Below are positions 1 through 12,100 of a stretch of DNA of 64,000 nt, piece after piece. A model generated the notes under the pieces. That model made no database searches, was not told the DNA's origin, and saw only the letters and a program-made list of their open reading frames with translations. The position numbers and the translations under genes are program-made. Each line of letters opens with the position of its first letter. Positions within the stretch are counted from its first letter, which is position 1. This stretch comes from Branchiostoma floridae (taxonomy: Eukaryota > Chordata > Leptocardii > Amphioxiformes > Branchiostomatidae): the NCBI RefSeq assembly GCF_000003815.2, contig NC_049981.1, forward strand, positions 1,728,481 to 1,792,480, given 5' to 3'.

Positions 1-50
1 TAAGAACTTTCAAGGTACTTTAACTTTCTATAAGACGTTGCCACCCTTAC

Positions 51-144
51 CTCAATGTTCCTCAAGGCATTGTCACACTCCTTCTGTCCTGGTGCAGTCT
101 GCATGCAGATGTTGATCAGCTGGTTGATGCTGTCAGTCACCGAC
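51..144 (-). CDS. TLN: talin exon 33: end of R6
   Basis: 94 bases completing R6: SVTDSINQLINICMQTAPGQ and ECDNALRNIE. Phase 0 before gtaagg; the gene continues beyond the window. Confidence 0.97.
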
Positions 145-3100
145 CTGGGAAACAAACAAACAAGTAAATATGTGAAGATAAGGGCGAAATAAGCATTTTG
201 GCTTTATGATGTTTCCCTCTTTTTGCAAAGAGCTACTAGTACTTAAAATAAGTTTTAAAAGTACTATACATGTACATGTATGTCTTGAAGAAAAAGTACA
301 TTTAGAAGTTACATGTACATGTATTTCTTTGTAGCCATTGGTGGACAAATCTTTGATTAATGCAGGTGTAGGACAGTAGGTAGAAAGTTAAGTTGTTAAA
401 CATAAAGCTTCTTAAGTTTGCTTGTTTTAATCTTTATACACATACATCATATGCACAACCTAAAAACATCTTATCTTTTCTTATACTAATAACATGATAC
501 AACTTTAAGACATCTTTCCTTCTTCTTTTCTAAGACAGTTTGACTTTCAAGTGTTTGGCTGACCTTGCAGCTGAAGCCAGCTGGTTCTTAGCGTTGGGAG
601 CGTTGGGGTCGGCTGAGAGAGACTTGGCCGCCAACAGGAGTTTACTGGACGACATGGAGATGCTCTTCAGGTTACTGACCATCAACGACTGCTGCTCCTC
701 ATCCTGGGATGGAAAGAAGGAATGAAAAGTTTAAAAGATGAATAATCTTCAAATCTGTACACCAATTATTCTTTGCTTACACTTCAAGAATATGTCAGTC
801 ATTATATAATATAGAAAATGAAATTATAATGTCCCCTACAGGGTACTTTTGCAACTTAAAAATTGCCTTTCCAGATTCATACTGACCAAAGCTGATGATG
901 AATAATTTCACAGGTTTAACATAATGCCAATGGTAGACCATACATTGAAGGAAGCAAAACTTAAATTCTTATAAACACAGCTAGTATGACATTTCGTACA
1001 TGTGGGATGTAGCTAAAACACTGCACCAACATTTTAAGACACACGTACAGGAGACGTTCTTCATAATAAGAGTTTGTCTGAACTACCATGTCCACTACCA
1101 TTTTCCCACTACAACAAAATTAACTACCTGCGAATCTAATAAGTGCATTTACAGTACATAGAGACCACATAGCATGCATAACAAGATAACTTTGAAGTTC
1201 TTTCGAGATAGAGTAGTGAACATGGTCAACAAAGGTCTTTACACACAACCAGTACCAGGACTCGAAATACCACCTGCATATGTAAGTTAGTGCAGGTAAA
1301 ATTGGACCTGTGCAGGTATTTCTGGTGTCTACCTGCACCTAACCTGCACTGGTCCATGTACTGGGTTTTACACATATTAAATGTCCTATGATTAAGGTGT
1401 ATTGTTATTATGGATTGTTATTAGCTGCATTGACCGTTACCACCTATATGGTATAAAAGAATAAATGGCAATGGTTTCTAAACAATTTTAATATGATCCA
1501 TGCTTCCTAAATTCAGAGTGGTGCAGGAGAAATTTGTCTGGTGCAGGTAATTTTCAAAGTTACCTGCAGGTATGCAGAAAAAAGTATTTCGAGCCTTGAG
1601 TACAAAACCAGTACTGTACATGTAACAAGAGTTTTTATAAGATTCTCCACGTACCGATGTCTGTGCTGCCATCTGCATCCCTGCCTCCAGCAGCAGACTG
1701 AAATCCTTGCTGAACTTGCCCGAGGCCTGGGCCAGCTGCTCGTGGGTTCCCTTCGAGGCCACCACCAGCTCGCTGGACGCCATGTTGAGCTCCTGCGCCG
1801 CCGTGCTGAGCATCGTCTGCACCTCCTGGAAACTGACATCGCCCTTCTGGAGCTGCAGATGAGCAGGAGGAGAGAGAGGTGATTGGTTGGTGGGGTTGCT
1901 TAGCAACAGATGAGGTCGTGTGAGGAGGGTTATAGGAACTGTGGGAGATGCCAGTCTTACTAAAGAGGAAAGATGTCTTTAAGACATTATACAGTCTTAA
2001 TCTTAATCTCTTCAATGACAAACTTGGTGAGGAGAGAGACCGGTAATGCCAAATTTGAAGACTGGTTGGTTTGCTAAGATTGGTAATAGGACACTCAAAA
2101 AGTTACATGACAATTTTGGTGAGTTCATACTTTCTTTTATAATTCTAGCATTCTGAAAAGAAGTTATTTATTTTTTTTTTTTTTTTCAAATTACGAATCT
2201 TTCGAAGAATTTTTCTTGTATTGAAAAATGAGGTAGGTACATTGTTTTCTCAGAATTATGTTTAGTAAGTTGTCTTGCTTAGTAAGTTGTGTCAAAAGAA
2301 AATTTAACTCTTTTGGTTCTGTTCAAAATCTACAATTCGTAAGTTGTTTTCTTTTTGACATCAGGAAAATTCTGAAAATTTTTCTGACTTGTTTCTGCCA
2401 CGCGCCACTGTATATCTGCAGNNNNNNNNNNNNNNNNNNNNNNNNNNNNNNNNNNNNNNNNNNNNNNNNNNNNNNNNNNNNNNNNNNNNNNNNNNNNNNN
2501 NNNNNNNNNNNNNNNNNNNNNCTATGACCTAGAAGCATGGTCTACAATGAAGTTAGAGGTCAACTACATGTACATGAAGGTCAGGTACTTTTCCTAGCGT
2601 CAGACTACAAGCTGAATGAGTCAATGTAGATAGTCAGGTGATTCAGCCATTGGAAGGAAATTTCACAACTGAAATGTCAAACTCGGTCAACTGTGAGCTA
2701 GAAACACTAGCGGAAAACATGACTAAACCCCGGTAATGACACAGAGGGTGTGAGTAGGTTTCTATGACTCATGTTCTTTGTTTTGAGCCAACAAAAGATA
2801 TGAAAGGTAGGTCTCTGTTACACCCCTTAAATAGCCTCCGGCTAAATACAGACTGAAGATGAGTCAGTTGACATTTTCAAGGTCATCTGAGGCCACCAGG
2901 TGTTTCCACACCTGCTTACTCATATGTATTTAAATGGCGGATTGGAAGATAATTTTTCAAGGTCACAATGTTGTTGGAGAACAGTCAGATTGCCCAGGAT
3001 TGCCTTCCCAAATCACAACACGTCAACAAAAATATGAACACAAGCAGAACAAACAAAATCTTGCTACGAAAGAACAATTTCTTAGGGAGCTGGAAGAAAA

Positions 3101-6100
3101 TAAGACTTCTGAAATTCCAATCCGAAGAAATTGGAGAAGTCTTCAAGGTCACCCCTTAATTCCATGGCTGTGTTAGAGGTTAAGTTAAAGCGGTGCATTT
3201 ACTGAGCAAGGTCAAGGGTCAAAGGGGGAGGGGGGCAGGGGGACTAAGGCATCTACGATTGGCTGATAGAAACCACCACCTGTGCCACCTCTAGAATGTA
3301 TGGTCCAGAGCTCAGAATTGTCCCTTGTAATCTATAAATGTTCTTACTGCACAGGTTAATGCCATCACAACATTGGTCATGTTCTGAGTCTTTTGAGGCA
3401 ACGATATCCCAATTGTCAGAGCCTAGAAGGCTTGTGTGACAGGAATTGATAAAAGCACTATCGTTGGGTGATTCTTCCTTGGCTATGAGAAACGTGCTGA
3501 AAACTGGGTGGATTCCGTACACTGACATGTCAAGGTTTCATTCTCTTTTGCCTGCAGGGATTTCTAAAAAGGAATCTGAATTCTGAGTAGGAAACTTCCG
3601 TTTCTTTTGGACATCAGTTTCTGCTTTAAATTCCTGTATTTTGGCAGATGAAGTGTAGTCAGTGTTATCAATTCCACCTCTAGGTTTAAGTCTTCATTCA
3701 ACATCCATTGGAATCTTCTGACTCCTCCAAAAAGGTCCCTTCTTTTTTAAACTTCAAAATGCTTTTTTCATTCATACAACTTCTTCTGCTTTCTTTGTTC
3801 CTTCAACGGCTTTTTCGTAATAAGAACTCAATATGAGTTTATATAGTTAACGCTGAAATTTATGATTTCTTTATCTTTCCCCTTCTTGTCCACAAAAGCT
3901 TACTTCCAGTATTTCCAATTATTGGAAAATACTTCTTCTTGAAAACCAACTTTTCTGATACTTGTGTTGATGCCTTGTACATGGCAATGAGATATTTATT
4001 CTCTCCTTTGGCTTAGGGTAAGGGCACCACAGTTTCTGTACACCGTAAGTTTAAATCCTTCATATTGCAAACAAAAGTATGCTGTAGATACATTTGTATA
4101 TTTACTAAAAGGTCTGACTATTTTTTTTCCTTTTTCATCCATTTCTACCAAAAATACTTTCATCCATTCATTGGTACATTTCTTTTATAGATGAGTCTGA
4201 CCAAATGTTGGAATACAAATACATGATAGACAATCTTAATCTGAGTCATTTAAGTTGCCTTTATTTGGCCTTTTGCCAATGTCTGAACACGGGTGTGCAT
4301 TGTTGTATACTTTAAGTCAACTTTGATGTTTGTTAATCACAATTTTGAGCTCTGGACAGGTGAACCAAACCCCAGATATTACATGTTGGTTAAAGATGGT
4401 GAAATCCTCCATCTTGAGTGAACTCGCGCCGAAGTCGATCTTACTGAAAACGGACAACACAGATACGACGAGCCTGGTCGCGGACAGGTGGAATTCCTTG
4501 CAAACCCGTGCCACTTTAATCTTCGACGACAATACCAGGTTGTAGCGCTTGGCCGCCACGCGCACAAGGCGACGGTACCGCTGCAGAACACCAATCTTCC
4601 GCATCCTCGGGCTATCAATCTCCTCTTTAACGTTGCACTGGATTCCGAACTCACGGCCTTTTGCCATTGACGGATAGCTGCGGAAGAACTCATCGAAGTT
4701 GGGCCAAATGTAGCTTCTCTCTGTTGGCTTTTCCTCCACCTTCCCGCGCACGACTTCTTCCATAGATCGGATCGTTAAGTCGTCTTCTGTCTCGTAAGTC
4801 GGAATCTCTTCCCTATCTTTCTTCTTTTCCTCTACCTGCTCTGCCGGTTCTAAGTCCGGGTAGTTCCGAAAGAAAGCGTCAAAGTTCGGCTTGACCGTAT
4901 CCTTGGGGAGGTCCTCATCTCCAGGCACTTTCACCCACTCTCGTGTTACGGTCGGGGTTTCCATCCTCCTGCGTGCTTCCTCCATGTAGTGGCGGAAGAA
5001 GGCTTCGAAATCCAAATTACGTTCTTGCGGTCGGATTTTCCTTTCTTCGATTTTTGTCTGGCCCAATTGCGGATCAAGCCTCTCTGGCATGGTGAAGTCG
5101 GTTTCGGGCATTTCTAATACCGGCTTTTCCTTCGGCTTTTCCGGATATGGCTCCCCGTGTCCGATGTACCGGAAGAATGCCTCAAACACGGGCGTGGAAT
5201 CGTCCACATGGATATCCTCGTCTGTCTCGTCAATGTGGTACGTGCGCCGCTTCACGATAGGCTGCTCCATCTGCATCCGGATTCTGCGCCGCTCCTCGTC
5301 GCATCGCTCATCAACTTCCAAATCCTCCCTTCGGCCATCCGTTAACGATTCCACCGTCGCGACAGTCTCCACATCAGAGTCGTCCCACTCGATGACCTCC
5401 CCTTCTTCTTCCTCCCTCTCTACTTTCGTTTTCTTCCGCTTCACCTTCTTGGTCGGGGGCTTGAGGCTGTCCAGGTTGATAATGGCCTTGCCGGACACGT
5501 TCTTCTCGATGCCATAATTCAGCACATGACGTTCCTCCTCCACATACTGGACCTCCGTCTGTAGCTCTGTTTTTCGCTTTCGTGCCTGCCGCAGCGCGGA
5601 CAGATCCACCAGTGCCTGCCCTGCCTTCCCCTGCTCGATCCCGTAGTTGTACACGGTCTGGTCAAAATCCACTTCGTTCCAGTCAAGATCAACGCTGTTG
5701 ATAGACATCGTGTCATACTGGCTTCCCGACGTCATGGAAGTAAACGTTGACGTATCCAACTCCTGCGGTTTTAGCTCTTCGACGTTTATGAACGATTTCC
5801 CTTGAATCCCGCTCTGTACACCATAATTCATGATACGATCGCCCTCCGACACAAATCCGGATGCTCCATTTAGGAGGATAACCTGCTGACCCCCGTACAT
5901 GGCAGGAACTCCGTACTGCCCTCCGTACTGCCCCCCGTACATCCCTGGCACCCCGTTCTGGTACATGACTTGTCCCTCCGACTGCTGCCCCTCCCACATT
6001 GTTGGAATGGTATAGCCCTCTGCACCTTGGGGTGATCCGTAAGGTCGAAGGTCGTACGTCCCTCCGTAATAGCCGGGATATTGGTTCAAGTCAACGTTCT

Positions 6101-9100
6101 GAACCTAGGAGATATCAGATTACGGGTTGGAGCGACCATCATGGAAACCACAGGCCCACCACCGTCACCATAGTTACTGTCCCCACGGCAACACACCACA
6201 CCCACCACCCCGCACTAACACCACACATGGATTAGTGACGTCTTACCTGTCTGACAGGGTTCCGTGCAAGGACAAGAGAGGGTTGAAAAAATGCAGGAAG
6301 TTTGTACATTTTTCTTTGCAAACTGTTTTCTTTTGTTGCTTTCTTTCTTACATTACGAAAGTGTTGAGCTAGGACAGGGCATTATTCCAAAAATAGAGAA
6401 ATTTTGCCCATTTCCTTTCCGGCAAGGGACACCACTTTGCTCTCTTTTTTGGCAGTCTTGTTATTCCTTGGAATGGAACAACAGCAGCCTTAATCTAAAA
6501 ATCTTTTGCAGTTTGATAAAATTATCAGTTTTAATCATTGTACTCTCTTGTCCTTAGTTGAACCTGTTCGATGCATCCGGAACAGCAGAGTCAAACAATA
6601 TAACAGAAAACTACACATATCACAACAGACAGTACACAAAACAACACTTGGTTTGGGAAAAGGCAACTCTGGGCATTCATAATGTATCCCACACTGATTC
6701 AGGGCACAATACCTGGACTGGATTTCAATGCTCAGAATGTTTAAGGAAGGTTCTGTACCCATCTGTTCTAGCCGGGACGTTTGAGGCTTGCTGTGGAAAA
6801 GAGCAGGCGCACAGAAAGCAGAAAGGGTCGCTCTGCAAAATATTGGTCTGGATTTGAAACAAATCACGAAGATTTGCAAGATTTTCTCCATCTGTAAAAA
6901 GTGTTACTTTCAACCACTAATGGTCATTTTTGCTTTAATTTTGAAAGTAGCTCAGAACATACTATGAAAGAGAGCCTTTCAAAGTTTTTGTTAAAAATGC
7001 ACCCATTACAAATTATAGTGTTTTGTTGCAAACCCAGACGTTGGTGGTAACATGACGGTGATGAAATTGCACTGGTAAATGGCAAATGAAGATTACACTG
7101 CAGCAGTTACATGATGACTACATGTATACAGTGCTACAAGCATGATGTTGTAACTAAGCTTATGGTATATCATTGTAAGCAAAGTTATCAGCAAAGTTTT
7201 ATGCTAACAGCACTTTCAAGAGCAGTTATATAACCATTGCAATATCATGCATTACAATGAAACAGTTATGTGAATGTGATATTAAGCTATACACTTTGCT
7301 ATTATTATCATTATTTGCACTGACTGGCATTAGTATATAAAATAATCTTATTGGCGGTGATAAGAAGTTAGAGTGGTAACTACAAATGGAAGCAGCTTAA
7401 ACTTAGCAGATGAACTAGAAAGAGTTTGAAGTTTAAAGTTGTCTTTGATAGGATGGTAAAATAAAAAGTAATTCGAAGAAGCAAAAGGAAAAGTCAGAAC
7501 ATCTTTTATTGAATGGTGTCTGCAAAATATACAACTAAAAACAAAAGTAGAATCACCTACCTGTAAAGCATCAAAATAATACAGAATAAATGTGTACAAA
7601 AGAGTGTAAGAGAAAGATCAGAAAAAGAGTTTTGAAAATTGAAAATTAAATAGGTGTGTTGATGTACAGAATGTAGGCAAAGATCTAACAATCCATGGTA
7701 TCTACTGTATAATATATTCATGATAATTGGGTAAGGATGTAGCAATTTGGATGGGGCGGTGATTCTGATGTTTTCTTGTGACAATTTTCCTTCCTATTGG
7801 GCTATACCAAAGCAGCAGTGTTTTCTAACAGGTTTCCGTCTGAGGCCTGACTTTTGAAGAAACAAATTGAGTAAATATTTCAGGTTAATGAAATAACTCA
7901 ACTCTTTTTCATGATTTACAGTCATGTTGATTTACTAAGTTTTTACATTCAAACGTAGAAAAATTCTCATTTCAATTTTCTTTCAACATTTTTGCCAGTG
8001 TTTTAATTCTATGATTTGAAATTCTACTTTTCTTTCAATTTTCTTTCTGAATCAGCATTTTCCGTTACTGCGCTCAAAAGTCAGGCCTCTTCAGTATCTA
8101 GATCTACTGCGACTAAGAACTACTGTAACACTATTTTTCTATGTTCCATTTGTTTTTCAGTCACGCTGAACCTGGGCCTACCTGTCCTGACAGCAGAGCT
8201 TTACTGGCCTCTCCAATGTTCCGGATTGCGAAGTCTACGTCACGCTGTCCTGGTAGGCAGTTCACGCAGTTGTTCAGCGCATGCGACACGGCTTTGGCAA
8301 CCTGTGGAGAGAAGAAAATCCTTCAGAAAAACGGAAAAGTCTTAAAGGACAATTCAGTCCCCATCTCTGCAGCTGCTATTGAAAATTCACTCCTAAAATG
8401 CAAAATTGGTAACAAATTTTGCTCGCACTAGAATCTGACCTTCCTGATGAAAGAAAAACTGTTCAAATTTTACAATGCTGCAATACAATTTCGTATCCTG
8501 TGTGCTTTCAGGATGCTCTGGTCTCAATTCTAAATCTGTAGCCGACCAATAAATGACCATTTAAGGTCATTATGCAAATATTGAGGTTCTCTAGTCATGT
8601 TGTTATTGCCAATTTTACCCATGTTGTCATCAATATTTAATTCCATGGTGCCAAAGGTCGTCCCAGGAGACAACACGTGTCTATTTCAGAACATGACCTT
8701 GCCAGGTCCCAACATTATGACCTTGTGAGGCCTGCCCCCTCCCCACTAAATCATTTATGAGTTACAAACTGTTAAAAATTATTTTCTGTGTAAACCTGAT
8801 TCGAAAAACAATCTTAATGATTTGATTTGTTTGAGAACACAGATATTGCCAACAAAGGCTTTCTTTCACAGATTCTGAAGTTGAACTGTTTATGAAGTTT
8901 CTAAAATTCAACTTTACACTACATTTTTTTAAACTACACACTACACTACGTTTCTTTTTAATTTTCCATTTAACTCTGATGCTAAGAGTTCAAAAACCTG
9001 AATTGGCATGTCCAGAGAATTTGCTTCTAACGAGAAAAAAGACTTCTTTCAGAGGATCTTCTTCCAAAGGCCTAAACATAAAAAACAAAACAAAAATATT

Positions 9101-12100
9101 ATAAATGAATATGCCTTTGGAACAGACAGCAGAAATACTAGAGGACCACAGAGTCATAGCTATAGGCTAAACAAAGTAACGCCCTGTGCCCACAGTTAGG
9201 AATGTCACCGGACAACTTTGCTCCAATGGTGTTGCCGGCTGAATAGGACCCTAGTCAGGTCAAGCCACAAACTCCAGTGTTTTTCTAGGGTAACTTTTCC
9301 CTATTTTAAGGCAAATAGTGGAGAATTAGGCTTGTATTTGACAGATAACGACTACAAGCTGACTGTATGCGATTCTAAACCAGTGTCAAAGTGGTCTGGA
9401 AAGTAAACAAATAATTCAAACAGAGAGTTTTTTCATTTGGGGGGTGATTTTTTACAAAAAAGAACTAGTTTTGACAGTAAATGACTTCATGTTGACTGTA
9501 TACATGGGACAATTGATTTTACACCAGTGTCAAAGTGGTCTAGAAACAAAACATTTACTCATGATCAGAGACTTTTCATCAATTTAAAGCTCCTTGCAGA
9601 GACATACCACAAATTTCTGTCATTCTTGAGGTAGTACTTTTTTCTCTCTTTAGTGAAACACTGAAAAGCCACTCTTGTGTGACTAAATAAATCACACAAA
9701 GCAACAACACCAGAATGGGTGGACAGTACAACAACTGCTTCGCACCTGCGTGAAAGCTATCTGAAAACAATGCAAACTGAGAGAACTAAACCCAAACAAT
9801 CCCTTCACTCTCTGATTACATAAGAAGTTGCCTAGAACTGTAGAAGTCCTTGAGAACATGTTAAGTGACTGACACGACTCTAACACATGTCCAGTGCCCT
9901 AAGGTGGTTGTCCACTTTTCTGGGTCAGAAAAACGGAAAACTCTTTGTTTGCAAACAACAATGGACTGGCCTATACCTTTTCCTGACTTCCCTCGACTCC
10001 AGACCCAAATACAATCTACATATACCAATGGTTATACTGAGTTGCACAAGTTTCTAACTCCTGAAAACTAAAATAAACTAAGATAGAAGAAAAGAGATAA
10101 ATATCTGACCCTGGCATGTTAACTGTATTTGCCAGAGGGTTTTCCTGTCAGCATGAGAAAATAAATGACCGTAATCACACGTTGCCTTACACTCAAAACT
10201 AGACCATATCAACTTGGTCTGAGTCCTTGAAAAAGCAGACAAAAGACAGGGACGATCTTTACAGTCAGTCGTCTTGCTATGTGCTCGCTTTTTAAAGAAA
10301 TAAACAACTGTGAAGCCACCTTGCCTTCCACAAACCTACCTGTATCTTTGTTTGACAGTACTACAAAATGAACCTGCTTTTGGAGATTATCAGAAACTAA
10401 GGGTGGGTCCGGGTCTCACAGACAAAAATGTTGTTTTGTAGACAGTCATTCTGCGACATTGTCTTTAACTAATAAATCACACCTACACCTACCTTGCCAT
10501 GACAGTACTTACAAAAACAAGCTTATTTTGGACTCTGAAGTAAAATATTGGACTTCTACCAAGACATAAAAAGAAAGTTAGGGTTTGACAAGACTTTGCG
10601 GATGTTTCCTGTGGTTTTCGCAGGCGGTTGTCGCGTTACAAACCTGAGCCAGGCGCTGCTGGTTGTCTGGATTGTTCGGATCGTTAACAGCCTTCTTCGC
10701 CTCCTCGATGAGGTTAATGGACTTGTCCATTACATCACGGGCGGTGTCAATCAGGTGGTCCTGAGCCTGCAAGAAAAAAAAGCACACAAATTTTTTTCCT
10801 TGAAAATCATAAAATTTTGCACAATTAACACAACTATCCTGGTAATGATGCCTGTTGTAGCAATTTTTTTGTTTTTGCCTTACATATTGTGAATAAGTAA
10901 AATTGGTTCCTCCCCAGAATTGGATGGTCTCTTCTATTTTACTCAACAGCACAACGTATCTCGCCAGAGGACTGAACTATCAATGGGGGTGACAAGGGTA
11001 TATAAATTTTCTTAGAGGACTAGTTTGAAGATTTATCATGTTCTTGTTTTAAAGCTAACTAAAGATTCATCAAATCCAAAAGAGATCAATATACAACCTC
11101 ACAATTTAAGACAACTGAAGAGTATAAAGGAATAAAATCTTTCCACACTGAATCCCCCCTTTTGAAATGGTACGACTGATCATAGATCTTATCGTCCTAA
11201 CCTGTCCCCGTAAGGAAAAAGATCAGCCCAGTTTCTCAAACACGAGACTGTTTGGGGCCCCAGGGGGAACCACAGTACACTAATTACAGGTTGGAATCAC
11301 TTCGCTAATCACTGTCACTGGTTAAGTCCCTGTATGTCAGCAGTCTTGTGCAGAACTAGATACAAGTTCTATGACTTTTTTCATACATGTGTAGACTCTG
11401 AAAAACTATTACAATACTGAAAAGGTGATTCTTCTATCTTTTTTTTCTTTAGTGATAGTCGAAATAGTGATAATGGTGAAATGAAAGTCATGGGTTAAGC
11501 TGAAGGTCAAGGGTCAGTCATCAGAGTCACTCGTGACCAATGACGTCAATGCGTCATGCGTGGCCTTTCCATTGCCACTCGTTTAACTCATGCAGCCCGC
11601 AGCTCTGATGACTCACTGACGACTATTCACCTTCACATACAAACAAGGCTGTCTACTGTCAACATATCAGCATTTTGTGTGTCAAGCCTTAGTCACATTT
11701 TCCAATTTAATTCAATTCAGTTTGTTGCTCAGAAATAATTGATTGAAATTTCATAGAGTGGAACTAATTTTTTAAACGTGAAATTACGGAAATTCAGATG
11801 TCAAATTTGTTGACAAACTGTGTTTTTTTTAATGGATCAATGACAACTACATGTATGCAACAGTTCCAAAGTTTATGTTTGATACAAACATGTACCTGCA
11901 GGAAAAACACTATGAGGCTTCTGTGCTACATTGTATTAGCCTGGTATCCAGTTGCATTACAAAATGTATATACATGTAGCTCCCGTGTCTCTTCTGTCCT
12001 CTCCGCAAATATTTTTAAGTATTTGTATCAGGAGCTATAATATGGTTGGATACCAGGCTAACATTGTACATGCTAACTCAGGCTAGTTCACAAAGTCTGG

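Larger units (their letters stand above)
145..10643. other. talin introns, first third: contents
   Basis: 145-563: nothing seen. 704-1654: one inverted-repeat element. 1853-4259: AT-rich, a poly-T run near 2170 and the N gap; short open frames look random. 6105-8181: nothing recognisable. 8302-10643: a degenerate duplication only. Confidence 0.6.

Noticed and set aside
6105-6190. ATG in the sequence just upstream of the large R5-R6 exon, suggesting an independent gene
   Set aside because: The ATG at about 6142 is in another frame and stops after 17 codons; the exon frame itself is closed by a stop at the acceptor.
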